Assembly (NCBI RefSeq): GCF_051622035.1
Contig: NC_135358.1
Location: 1,304,501 to 1,368,500 of the forward strand
Length of the DNA: 64,000 bases
Direction of reading: 5' to 3'
Source: Arctopsyche grandis
Lineage: Eukaryota; Arthropoda; Insecta; Trichoptera; Hydropsychidae
Position numbers and translations under genes: made by a program. The number at the start of each line of letters is the position of its first letter. Within the stretch, counting starts at the first letter, position 1. Below the pieces are notes generated by a model. That model was not told where the DNA came from. It was given only the letters and a program-made list of their open reading frames with translations, and searched no databases. Positions 24,080 to 37,200 of this stretch are shown one piece after another.

Positions 24080-25793
24080 TTATAAAACATACTGTGTATA
24101 TTTTATAATACATATGTATATCTATAATATATGTATGTACTTATTATATTAGATAAATCCTTGTCAACATTTTTAATACCGCGATAAACTGTTTATATCA
24201 ATTTCTAAAATTATATTTACGTTAAAGGTGTGTCAAAATGATAAACACGTTTGGTAAGCGCTTTACGGTAAGGTTAAGTCGCACTGTCGTAAAGCAAATA
24301 TGTATTGGAATTTCACGTACATATAAGAACATTGTGAAAATATTTAACTTACTAGTAAATTCTCTCATCCGTAATTTTTTTATTACTAACTAAAAAGATC
24401 GTTTACGAGATAAGATTAATACATATAATATTAATCACACACTCGCACATACTTAGCAATTAAATACCTACAGTCCATTTGTGTACACAAACACGTGGTT
24501 ATTTTACCATGTGCATAAGGCTTCACATAGAACACTGAACAAACATTATAAAAAAATATTGCTTCCAATGTCATAACCACCATAAATACTAATACGCAAT
24601 TAAATGGTAAAATTATATAACGAATAGATATCACCAAGACAATAGTAATATGAAAAAAAATACATAAACAAATTCGAAAAATCTCACAAATTTGAATGTA
24701 TGTAATGTGAATTTTTAACATTTACTTTTAAATGCTAAATATTACCTAACATTAGCATATATGCATATGTTATAAGTATGTATGTAAGACTCACTAATCA
24801 AATATTCAAATCTATAACGGTTAAAATGACTCGTACATATCTACATTTTCAATAGTTTCTACATAAAAGATAACAGGTTAAATTTTGCAATCATTGCCAA
24901 TTTTACCTGTCTGAACCTTTTCCGAGGGTGATTTATCAATGATTTAGAAAGCTTCTGCGAACATTCGATGGATAGGCTTAGTTTCTAATTTATGACTAAA
25001 TGTCTACCTGGGTTTTATCTTAAGCCGGCAAATCCTCGTTTAAATAGATTTCACCACGTGGGTGTTGCTTTAACTTTAGAAATTAATAATATTCTTGCTA
25101 ATTTGATTTTGGATATATGCATTATTTGTAATCTTTTGGATAAGATGCTACATAATGTATGAGATTTTATTTAAAATATTAAGTTATATATCTACATAAT
25201 ATGAACGTTGAACCCCATATTAACATATATACATCATACATATGTATATACATATGTACACGGTATTACGTATTCATATCTCATAGCGATCAGAGGGGAG
25301 ACGGTTAGCCCCGTGTCTGTATTGTATAAGTATACATCCCATGGTCATACACATGTATTCAAATTGAACCTTTAGGATTTATAGACAGGTACATAGCTCA
25401 CCTGGAATAGATTGTTCCACGAAATAATATCAGTAAAGGGATTTATGTACTCGTATACTCGTATACACACTATTTATAATAACGTCTGCAGTTTGACTAA
25501 CTAATTTCGTCATTATATGATACCCACCTATCTCTCTGTCTACAAAATTTTGTCAATTAAATGTATAATATATTCAGAATTAATATCAAATACATAATAT
25601 TACAAGTTTTCTAAACAAAAAGCGTGTATAAATGAAAGACTCAAAATTATTTTATTTTTTTATGAAATTCAGATCAGTTCTTCGAAAGGCATTCATACAT
25701 TTCAATTAAATATTGTTATTTTTTTAAATTTTCATATTGCTTTATGGAAAGAATGATTTAAGGATTAAGTATGATACATATGCAAAGTATGTA
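24080..25793. other. Intergenic DNA, no gene recognised
   Basis: AT-rich with ACATATGTATGTACATA-type microsatellites near 24110-24145 and 25225-25260. A 96-codon minus frame at 24431-24721 is hydrophobic but shows no family signature. Confidence 0.4.
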
Positions 25794-26153
25794 CAGGGAC
25801 GCCCCGTGGTCATAGACGAGTAAGGCGACTCCTAAGGGCGACACACTTTGAGAGGCGGCAAATTATATCTATATGATTTTTATTATTGTTTTAAATTAAA
25901 TATAATTAAGCCCGTACAGGACTCATGGCATTAAAAAAAGAAATAGTTTGTCATTCAAGAATGGACTGCCAATAATAATCAACCGATCTATGTATGAGAT
26001 AATTACTTCCATTAAAATAATTATGCATTTCAAACATGTTTTAAGACATTCTGAATAAATTTACGACATAAAAATATAATTTCAAATATTATAACTAATT
26101 TGAATAATAATTCTAGAGGGCGGCATTTTGAACTTTGTCTCGGGACGTCACTG
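25794..26153. mobile_element. hAT-like MITE, about 360 bp
   Basis: The left end is CAGGGACGCCCCG and the right end, reverse-complemented, is CAGTGACGTCCCG (11 of 13). Inside each end is a GGCGGCA-like motif (GAGAGGCGGCA on the left, GAGGGCGGCA on the right). TATGTA borders both sides, shorter than the 8 bp expected. Confidence 0.6.
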
Positions 26154-26849
26154 TATGTATACATATGCAGGTTATTATAAATATTTAAATTTTTAGTATA
26201 TTGTAATTGATTGGTAAAGATTTCTAGGGTGGTGGATATAAAAATTGCTTTTAATAACATATTAAATAGCACATAAAGAGATAATCTTTTGAAAAATCGA
26301 TGAATATTTACCATCAATTAGATTATAAAATATACATTTAAAGAACAAAAAATAGTTTTTGCATTACTGAAATCGTAGATTTTGGAAAAACTTTATATTT
26401 TTTTTGATTTTTTTGATCGAGGGTTTATAATTTTTCCCTTGAATGTATTTCCATTATATCTGCTTATCTATTGGAATTTTTTTCTATAGATTGAGTTTGA
26501 TTTTTATTCATTTTTATAAACGTTACTAAAAAAAAATCATAAATTTTTATAAATATCACTATTGAGGAGTTTTCACATTGGAGATTGTTTGCGTAATTAA
26601 GGGTTTTGCATGATTTTGGAATGGTTAATAAGTTGTAGTCAATATAAAAAGAGGTTTTTAATTAGTCTAATGTTATCAATTTTATAAATATATATGTGTA
26701 GTACGGAAACGTGTGATAAAACTTTGTCACAAGGTTCGCGAGGTTCGGAAGTTTATTTTTAGAAACGTTTAATGACACTGTAAATTTATGAATGTATGCA
26801 TAAATATACACTTTAAGTATAATTAATTAAGTATAAAGTTATCTTGGCT

Positions 26850-26985
26850 TCGAAACATGCGCATGTGGACCGATATGAGCGCCGAAGAGCTGTTCCGAGC
26901 CTCTGAAGACCGATGCGGATATATTCAAATAATCGACGAGGTGGTCGCCAACGGGATGCGGACAAGGCATTAACAAGAAGAAGAA
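26850..26985 (+). mobile_element. LINE 3' end, very short fragment
   Basis: The frame reads MWTDMSAEELFRASEDRCGY and ends before an AAGAAGAAGAAG tail. RASEDR near a C-terminus rich in W-T-D is typical of the end of insect LINE ORF2 proteins. A severely 5'-truncated insertion is likely. Confidence 0.5.
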
Positions 26986-26989
26986 GTAT

Positions 26990-27920
26990 AATTTGATCTA
27001 CACATAATTGTCACAGATTAGAATAAATTGGTATATTTAAAACGCAAACATCTTCGTAGAAACGTAAATTTGTTAAAAATGAAGTGTTCATTTTTGAAAA
27101 AGAATGATTTCACAATAGCGGTTTGATAAAAAGTGATAAAATAAAGACTACTAGGGAGATTTTGGGTTGAAAAGGTCTTTGGATATATACAGTTTTTGTA
27201 TCATATAATATAATTTAAAAACATTTTTTTTATTTTCATTTTTTATTATTATATTAAATATATTAAAATGGACAAAAAATAATGATAACAAATGAATGAC
27301 CGGTGTGACCTGATGGATTACTCCAATGTGTCACATCAGTTTTACAAAAAAAAAAGAAACTGAACAACAAATAAATAAATTATCAATCATTGATCACATT
27401 CACACAAATTCATGTTCAATCTTATGAAATTGATCAGTTCATCAACACAAAAATCAAACAAATGTTCACCTATTACATTTTAGGAACTAGACAGCCTCAA
27501 AAAGAGACGAGTTACCGAAATCAGACGTATTCGCAACAATAGGTTGGAAAAGTCGACGGTGATGTAAAGTGCTACTACATTCAGGAGCCCAAAATTTAAG
27601 CTCTGATAAAATCTATATTTATATTAGATTCACTTTTTCGCATACGTTCAACGTCTGCAGAAAATAATTAATATTTTAGGTTAATTATTTTATTCAAATC
27701 GAATTAGATGGGTCTACATTTATAGCGAGAGCCGGCAAATTATTAGTTATCGATTTACACAACACGAAAGAGAAGTATATTCTTTTTTTTTAAAAGATGT
27801 GGATATTATATATCGTGATATAATACTTCTTCATGGAAAACATACATTTTTAATATTCGAAATTTCCGATTTAGAAGTGGTAATTAATACTCTTCAGTAC
27901 GTTGTTTATAGACGCGTTCA
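26990..27920. other. Intergenic DNA upstream of sqd, nothing recognised
   Basis: AT-rich with homopolymer runs. No element ends or exons were identified. Confidence 0.4.
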
Positions 27921-27929
27921 CACTTGACG

Positions 27930-28276
27930 CTAGTGGATGTCGGCTCGTCACATGCGAAATAATCAGTATTCGATGAATAAAAATTTTCCAATGGTGTCTA
28001 TCGGGCCCTGTTTAACGTCTATGAGGGCGAATAGTCGCAGAAGCGACGATTCAAAGTGCATAAAATGTGCAGAGATGGACGTATTCGGCGGCGTTGAGAC
28101 CGGTCGGCTAGAAGGGCCGTGATTGGCGCGCGGGCACCGGCGCGTCCTTCCGCCGACCGACTTCCTGCGGCTCTCGCCGGCTCAACGCGTCACTCGGCTC
28201 GCGGCAGCCAACCGAACGCCCGTGTCGTGTCGTGTCGCGCCTCTCTCCTCCCCCCTCTACAAAACTGGCAGCCGCG
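27930..28276 (+). promoter_or_regulatory. sqd: GC-rich promoter and 5' UTR of sqd
   Basis: GC content rises sharply at about 27990 and stays high through exon 1 and the start of intron 1 (to about 29250), with many CpG dinucleotides. No TATA box is evident. This fits a broad, constitutive promoter. The transcription start cannot be placed. Confidence 0.55.
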
Positions 28277-31200
28277 ATGGGCAACGGAGACAACTTCGCG
28301 CAGGACGTGACGGAAGACCAGCCGATGAACGGCACGTCGGAAAACGGGCCGGCCGAGGGCGCGCAGGACAACGGCAGCGCGGAGGCGCCCGGCCGCGACG
28401 ACGACAGGTATTGCCTCTTCCCCTTTTCACGCACCCCTCACCCGCCGCACCCACACCTTTCCCGCACACTCTTCACCACACCTCACCACACCACACCGCA
28501 TCCACATTCACCATTCGGTTCGATTGTTTCGATATTTGCGCGATTGATTTTTGGCGGTAATGGCGGCCGGCATCGCACGGCACGCCCGCCCGCATCCGGC
28601 CGAATCGCCTCCATCCGGTCGGCCGACGCGCTTCCCCGCAGCCGCCCGCTTGCAATCGGCGTCGATGGCCGGCGCGGCTTTTTCCCGCGCGTCTCCACCC
28701 TTGCGATCTCGGGATCTCGGGCAGCCGGCGAACGGGAACGCGAACGCGAGTCACGCTTTACGTAATGGCGGCGGCGTCGCTTCGGTACGCCCGCTTCGCC
28801 ACCCACTCGCCCACCCCATTGTCAATGTCGCCGCTTTGTCGGCCTGCTTTGCCGAGAGCGTCACGATCGGGATTCATGACTCGTGACGAGACGAAGAGTG
28901 GAAGTACAAAGACGCCAGGGGTGAGTCTGCGAACCGCGAATTGTTTGGCGTGGTCGCGCGGTGGCGCCACCAGTCAGGGGTGAATCACCGGGCGGACGCC
29001 CCGAGGTCGCGGCGCGTTCTTTTCGCGGCCATTGTCGTTTTCGCGCCAAAATTTACCAAAGCCGCGTCGCTTCTCTTTTTTTTTTATCGTCATTTCGACG
29101 ATAATAATGCCGGTTTGTTTGTTTACTTCGGCTCAAAAGTGGCATCACGCGCGGAGGGCGTTGTCTTTTTTTTTTCTTTTTTTTTTTTAAAGAAGAATTT
29201 CCGTTACGACGCCATTCACCGGTTGACCGGCTATGTCGGCTTCGTTAGGAATAGAACGTGCATTCCCCGACCGTTTCTATACCTTTCGGATGACTCAGAA
29301 TGTATTCCGAAGCTTTCATACGCGTGCGATGTGAAAAATCGATAGTTACAAAATGAAGCGCATTTCTCGCCCGTGACGCGACGCGACGCGTTCATGACCC
29401 GAATCTCGGCGTTGATACATTTTGATTAAAGAATCGTTTATAAAATCACATCTGATGGCGTTGGATTTTAAGCGAGACACAATTTCGGAAAATGTATCTT
29501 TTTTTTTTATATTAAATTAAATCTCAACGATGTTTTTCCAAAGCTATATTTCCCGAATCTATTGTTTTTAGATTTTTTTTACAAGCCGCTTAGTTCCAAT
29601 GATATTAAAATATCGTTCGATTATTGTTATTAAATCTTTTTAAATAAACCGAAACTTTCTAATTGGTCACAGACGCTTGTGTTTGGCCAAAGTAGCTTGT
29701 AATTGTGGCGAGTCGTTAAATAATATTATATTTTTTTCATCAATTCAAATTTTTTCATGGCTTTCATTTCATTTTTGGGAAGCTGGGTAGTACTTAGTTC
29801 TATTATAATATATATTCAAATATTTAATTTATTAAAAAAACAAATGAAGGTTTTTTCATGGCTTTCATTTCATTTTTGGGAAGCTGGGTAGTACTCCTAG
29901 TTCTAGTATAATATATATTCAAATAATTAATTTATTAAAAAAAACAAATGAAGGTTTTTTTCATGGTTTTCATTTCATTTTTGGGAAGCTGGGTAGTACT
30001 TCGAGTATAATATAATATTCAAATAATTAATTTATTAAAATAAACAAAGATTTTTTCATGGCTTTTATTTTTGGGAAGCTGGGTAGTACTCCTAGTTCTA
30101 GTATAATATATATATTCAAATAATTAATTTATTAAAAAAAACAAATGAAGGTTTTTTCATGGCTTTCATTTCATTTTTGGGAAGCTGGGTAGTACTCCTA
30201 GTTCTAGTATAATATATATTCAAATAATTAATTTATTAAAAAAAACAAATGCAGGTTTTTTTCATGGTTTTCATTTCATTTTTGGGAAGCTGGGTAGTAC
30301 TTCGAGTATAATATAATATTCAAATAATTAATTTATTAAAATAAACAAAGATTTTTTCATGGCTTTTATTTTTGGGAAGCTGGGTAGTACTCCTAGTTCT
30401 AGTATAATATATATATTCAAATAATTAATTTATTAAAAAAAACAAATGAAGGTTTTTTCATGGCTTTCATTTCATTTTTGGGAAGCTGGGTAGTACTCCT
30501 AGTTCTAGTATAATATATATTCAAATAATTAATTTATTAAAAAAAAACAAATGAAGGTTTTTTTTCATGGTTTTCATTTCATTTTTGGGAAGCTGGGTAG
30601 TACTTCTAGTATAATATAATATTCAAATAATTAATTTATTAAAAAAAACAAATGAAGGTTTTTTTCATGGCTTTCATTTCATTTTTGGGAAACTGGGTAG
30701 TACTTCTAGTATAATATAATATTCAAATAATTAATTTATTAAAATAAACAAAGATTTTTTCATGGCTTTTATTTTTGGGAAGCTGGGTAGTACTCCTAGT
30801 TCTAGTATAATATATATATTCAAATAATTAATTTATTAAAAAAAACAAATGCAGGTTTTTTCACTGTTTTATTTCATTTCCTTTTACCAAGCAAACCCAA
30901 GTAGCATCACTAGTATAATATGAGTTCAAATAATAAATTTAATAAAAAACAAATGAAGATTATTTTACGGTTTTCATTTAATTACCTTTTACCGAGCGAA
31001 GCCAGGTAGCGCACCACTAATTTAATATGAATTCAAATAATCTATCTATATATATAAAAATTAATGTGTGTCTCGAATAGGCTGCTAAACCACTGAACCG
31101 ATTACGATGAAACTTTCAGGATTTGTTGTGTGCATGTCCGGGAAAATTACTGTGAAAAAAAACGGGAATGAGCGTCATTGCAACGCAATAATTTCAAATG

Positions 31201-34200
31201 TGTTCGCCACCTGCGTTTTTCCGACAAATGGGAACGGGTACGGGAATTGCATGCGTTATTATGGCATTGCAACGCATGCCGGGGTTCAGCTAGTAAATTT
31301 AATAAGAAAAACAAATGAAATTTTTTTTTCATTTGTTTCCTTTTACCGAGCGAAGCCAGGAAGCGTCACTAGTATACAATATGAATAATCGACCGTACGT
31401 ATGACTTTGATTCACGACTGGTTGTTTGCAAATATGTCTACATGGGTTGTTTCCATTAGTCATCAGCGATTCGTTCGTTCGTTCGTTTTGATGCACCCAT
31501 TCGACTTTGCATATTTGCATTTGTTCTCGATTATTAAATTGAGCACAATTGAATAGGTTGTCTTGAATAAATTAATATTTTACCCGTTTTTTTTTCACTC
31601 TACATGAACTCTGTATACGAACACACCACACCCTCCCCCTAAATGTATTTATGTACAATGCTATATATATATATATATGAACCCTTTTGAGCATTATAAT
31701 GTGCATGCAGATTGTTATCCAAATTGAATTTTTTTTACTTTGTAAATAAATTTAAAATATGTTAAATCATGTGTATTTTTTTCTTACTTTTGGAAATTAT
31801 ATAGATATTATCAACGATGAAGTCAATTTTCTGATTGGAAATTACATTCAATTTTTCTTCAAATATTGGCGTATGCATTTACTAGAACTAAACTATCAAA
31901 AGAGCAAATTGAAAATCTTTCATCGTAATTAAGCTATTTTTATTCTTCTTTATTCTTTTTTTTTAACAAAATGATGTTTTGGTTTCAAATGACATTGGCT
32001 GTAGATTTTTTTCTTGCAATGGTTGAATTAAATGTTGGGATCTACATAAATTGAATTAATTTTAAGGTGCAAAGAATGTGTAAACGTAGAATTTCAAAAA
32101 AAAATTTTTAACAGCATTTAATTTGATCCAATGCAATATATAGTGTTACTAAATGATAAGTCTTTGCTTATTTTGCTAATGCATATAAAATTTTCCTTTT
32201 CAGATACTCCACCGTAAAAAAAGACTTAGTAATTTTTTTTCACTGATATATTTACCGTCGTCGTAGTTTATAGCATGTAATTCGGTGCCTTCGTCGTTTA
32301 AATTTTATTTAAAATAATTAAAAAGTTCTCTCCATTTGTTATTATTATAATTAATACTAACTTGTAGGAAGTTTGTTTTGTATATTTTTGTAAAATTTTT
32401 TAGCGACACACACTTTCTGCTAATTCTCTATATCTAGGTCATTGGAGGTTTATACAGTAATTCAAGTTGCTCTACCCGGTGTTAAACACGCAGAGTTTTT
32501 GAGGCCAAAGATGGGTTTGACGAAGACGGATATTTAAAATAATTTTTGATTCGGAGATCCTCATTAAGAGACACTTATGTTTGACCTAGTTTTGCTGTGT
32601 TGTAAGCTAGCGCTATTCATTTATATATTGGTTTACATATATTTTTAATATATACATATATATATATATATATATAATATTTCCTTAAATTAGTTATGTT
32701 TTCTCTACATATAATAAGACGTTGCTGTATATTTTATGTTTTTCTTCATTCAAACATTCAAACGAAGGCCAAAGTTGTATACAAACGATTCAAACGATTG
32801 AGCGGCATTTGAGTAATTTGAGTAACTTGATCGAGAGCAGGAATACTTTTGTTGTGGGCTTGTGCCGCGTCCGCGGTCAGTTTGGATTATTGTTAGGATG
32901 TGATGTGATGTTATGATGATGATGATGATGATGATCTAGGATGGAGTTGTCTAACATGGGTGTCTGTCTGCAGGTGTGACCAAGCGGTGGCCGTGTGCGC
33001 AGCCTTGCTCACGCCGGATCTTCATGGTATTTATCTTCTCGAAAGGTCACACTTAACGTAACAAACCAAACTGACTTGACTCGGCCACTATTTTATTACA
33101 TTTGGGCCACTCATTCATTTGTTTTTCTCCCATTCTTTGATTTCTTTCATTGTATATTTATTATATATACACACACCTTTATAATATTTTATTATAATCA
33201 ATTATATATCTCTTGCAAATTTTGCTCTATAATAAATGTCCGATTGATTATTATTGTCCGTATAACTTTTAAATTTTGCAGATTATTTTTTTTTTCGATT
33301 TGCTGTCTTGCAGGATCCATTTGAGATGAGGCTTTGTTATTTGTCGCAGTGCTTTGGAGAATTCTCACAATTTATTAATAATTTTTTTTTCTATTATACC
33401 GATTAACTGTAATTAAAGTACTGCGTAACGTTAACGTAACTGAGCGTACTTTTTTTGGCAAACGTATAGCTTCGGCCACCATTTAATATTTGATCACATT
33501 TTCTGACTCTCTGTTTTCGTTTTCAGAAAGCTGTTTGTCGGAGGATTGAGCTGGGAGACTACAGATAGTGAGTATACATTTTTATTTTTCCTCTTTTCGC
33601 CCCCCCCCATACTTTTCACTCTCAATGATGATCATTCCAGTTCTGCTACTGAAGCTAATGAAGATAGCCATATACCAAAATTCTGAGTTATTATTTAAAA
33701 ATTTGATGAATCCTTCAGTCGTCGCGCTCGGTCATACACGGGGACTAATTTTTGTTTTTTTTTATTTCTTTGCAGAGGAGCTACGTGACCACTTTAGCAC
33801 ATATGGTGAAATAGATAGTATAAATGTCAAGACAGATCCAAACACTGGCAGGTCCAGAGGGTTTGCCTTTATTGTGTTCAAATCCTCAGACTCAATAGAT
33901 AAGGTTATGGCCTCAGGGGACCATGTTATTAATAATAAGAAAGTTGACCCAAAGAAAGCTAAAGCGAGATTTGGCAAAATTTTCGTCGGCGGCTTAAGTA
34001 ATGAAATCAGCGATGAAGATATCAAATCATACTTTGCTCAGTATGGAAATGTAAGTGTCGCGCTTTTCGATTTCGACTGTTTAATGCCAACACGCCCCCC
34101 CCCTTCCCGAGGTTGAAACTCACTTTTGTTTTGTTTTTAGATTGTTGAGGTTGAGATGCCATTTGACAAAACGAAAAACCAGAGGAAAGGTTTCTGCTTT

Positions 34201-37200
34201 ATAACCTTCGAATCCGAACAAGTCGTAAATGATCTCCTTAAAACGCCCAAGCAGACGATCTCTGGCAAAGAGGTGAGGATGTTTTGAAATGTCGATTCTG
34301 TTGTTTATTCGATCCGACTACGTAACAATTTCGTGATGATAATTCGCATCCTGTCGGATATGCCCGAAGACGCCTCAGCGCTAGCAATAGCGGAACCCAC
34401 TGAGGCTACGGTGTTTTAAAAGTCGAGATTCTTGCGATGTCTGAAAAAATAAAACGAATCGAGTACACACTGTGAATGCATGGATATTTTGTAGCGTTAC
34501 TAAGCGATTGTTTGTGTTAGGTTGATGTGAAGAAAGCGACGCCAAAACCAGACGGACCCGGGGGCATGGGTGGCCGTGGCGGAAGAGGAGGACGAGGTGG
34601 CCGCGGAGGGCGGGGAGGACGAGGAGGATATGGCAGCCAGGGCGGGTGGGGTGGCAACCAGGGATACGGAGGATACGGCGGATACGGCCAGGGTGGATAT
34701 GGAGGAGGCTATGATGGTTACGGCGGCGGATATGATTATTACGGAGCTGGATATGGTGGTTACGGAGGCTACGATTACACCGGCTACCCCAACTATGGTA
34801 ATAAGTATAATAAGCAGCAGCATCAGCAGCACTAAAATGGCAACAATATCACCCATTGCCATAAAATGCGGTTCTACCGCTTTCCGCTAACGTCCTTGGG
34901 ACCACACTCTCGGACTTATATTGTTCACTAAATCTAAAAAAAAAAGAGCCTATAATTAACATCTGTTTAGGTTTTATTGTGCAGATTATTTATTTTTTGG
35001 AAGATTTTTGTGGATAAAAAAAAAACAACAGATTTAAAAGAACAATATTGATGCATGTGATACCTTTCATATATATATATATATAATAATGTATATAATT
35101 AGTATTGTTTGTAATACCACATTTGGCATCTGTAGCACTGTCATTGTTTATTTTAGTAATTTTTGAGGCTCTTTTAGCTCGTGTGTGTGTCATAAACCTC
35201 ATGATGCTATTTGCGAAATAATTAAAGTAAAATTAAATGACTACAAAGTTAACAAAAAAAAAATACACATTTAGACAGTGCTACATTTGGGAAATTGGGT
35301 AAATAGTATATGGAAGATACATTGTGAAATATTGGGCTTTTAAATAAAGCATTTCATTAAGTGGTATTCTCAATGTGTTTGCCATATATTCATGCCCCAT
35401 TTCCAATGCCTATATATTTATCCCGCCTTATTCCCCCACGTCTCACACAGCTTCTATTGTCAAAAAAACCTTCATTCAAAGGTAAGTTTTAGACAAATCA
35501 ACTGGCTTCACCAAAATCACACCCACATTTATAGACGAGACAGCGAAACCGTATTATTATATGATTGACAATGGAAGCGTTGGACTGATTTAATTTTATT
35601 AAACATTAGTTAAAATACAGATTTTTTTTTTAAATTTTCACTTTTTTTTTTTTCATACTCTAGTTATGGTTACTATAAATATTTGCATAATGTTGAGTTT
35701 AATCTTTGCTGTTAATAATAATAAATATATATATATTTAGTTTATATTGAATTACATATAAAAAATGTGAGTGACTCTTGTGTACATTTAGATACTTGTG
35801 GAAGTGCATATATGTACATATGTGTACACGTAGTTAGGGGCTTCGTTATCATATTATATTATGATATATTATTACGCAGTTTGTATTTTCTTGGGTCTTA
35901 GCTTCTGGACGTCACTTGCATTTTTTTTTTTATTAATGATATAAATAATACTAACTTCTCGAACAGCTTTGTGCTTCATAATGATTTCATCTGTATAAAA
36001 GAATAGTACACACGAATTTAAAATTTTTAAATAATATACATATATATACGACATTGAAGTCATTGTTTGCACATGCGCTGGATTTTATATGTATATATAA
36101 ATTGTGTATATATATATATATATTATATGAATTAAGCAAACAAAATATATATATATAATTATATATACATATATATATAATCTCCACACCGGCTATTATG
36201 CTAACTGGGCATTTGTGTTGTGTGCGCTCTCGCCAGATTACGGAGGCTACGGGGGGTATGAGGGTGGCTATGGAGCGCGCAGTGGAGCCCCACGAGGCAA
36301 AGGTACCCTTTCCCATCCGACCTCATTGTAGAAAATATATACATAATATATATATATATATCTATATATATTTGTTATTTCAAATATTCTATTTCAAGTG
36401 CACTATGTAATATTTATACATATACATATATATATATTTTTACATTTTTTTTATACGTGTGTACAATGTGTACATATTTGGCGACGACTGTTATTTATAT
36501 ATATGTATATTATAAAAAGACATTGGGTTTTATTAGAATTTTTTCTGCTGTAATTAACCACTCCATTCACACGTGTTATAACATCTTTTATTTTTTTTTA
36601 AAATCAATACAATAATTCATTGACACGTTTGCAATTTTTTGCAAAATGTTTTAACGTGGGGAAGAGGGCAAACTCAATTGTTTATTTTTTTTTGTATTTG
36701 TTTTTATTGGGTAAGATGGGGGAGTTAATTAATAATCAATTATTATTATATTCTTTGGAGCAGTGGTTCTCAAGTCGTTAGTCTGTTCGGGTTTTTTTTG
36801 TTTTGGGTGAAGCCTCCCTCGTATCCCTGTAGTTGATCGACATGGTAGACTATTATTATGTTTATAATAATTAATTTAATGGTGGAGTGTATTTTGTCTT
36901 GTGTGAGGCGCTCGGCTTTCTGAAGCTTTTCGTGTTGAAAATAGGGAATTTTAGAGTGGGAGGGCTTTCATTTTAGACTTACAGTGGTGGCTTCCGTTGG
37001 CTGCCGAACAAAATAAATGACAGCTCTTTGGGAACCACTGATTCGAAGTTTCGTTTAGGATCATCTTAGTTGAATTATGATTGAAAACTCTTTGGTTTCT
37101 TTCGATTTTTTTTAATTGAAGGGCTTGATTGTTTTGCATGGTTTTTTCTATGGCAATGAAATGAATTATGATTGGTCTTTTATGACATTACGTGTTTCAG

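Noticed and set aside
28108-29345. Numerous long open frames around sqd exon 1
   Set aside because: Same compositional artefact. Only the frame starting at 28277 splices correctly into the Squid RRMs.
29740-30880. CRISPR-like array
   Set aside because: There are no unique spacers between short repeats. Whole monomers of 90-107 bp are repeated, and this is a eukaryotic intron.
32860-33020. Possible extra exon in sqd intron 1 (CTGTCTGCAG/GTGTGACC)
   Set aside because: No frame joins it to exon 1 and RRM1 in phase, and the direct 28407 to 33527 junction is complete.
34500-34862. 120-codon minus-strand hydrophobic frame
   Set aside because: Antisense of the Gly/Tyr-rich exon of sqd.
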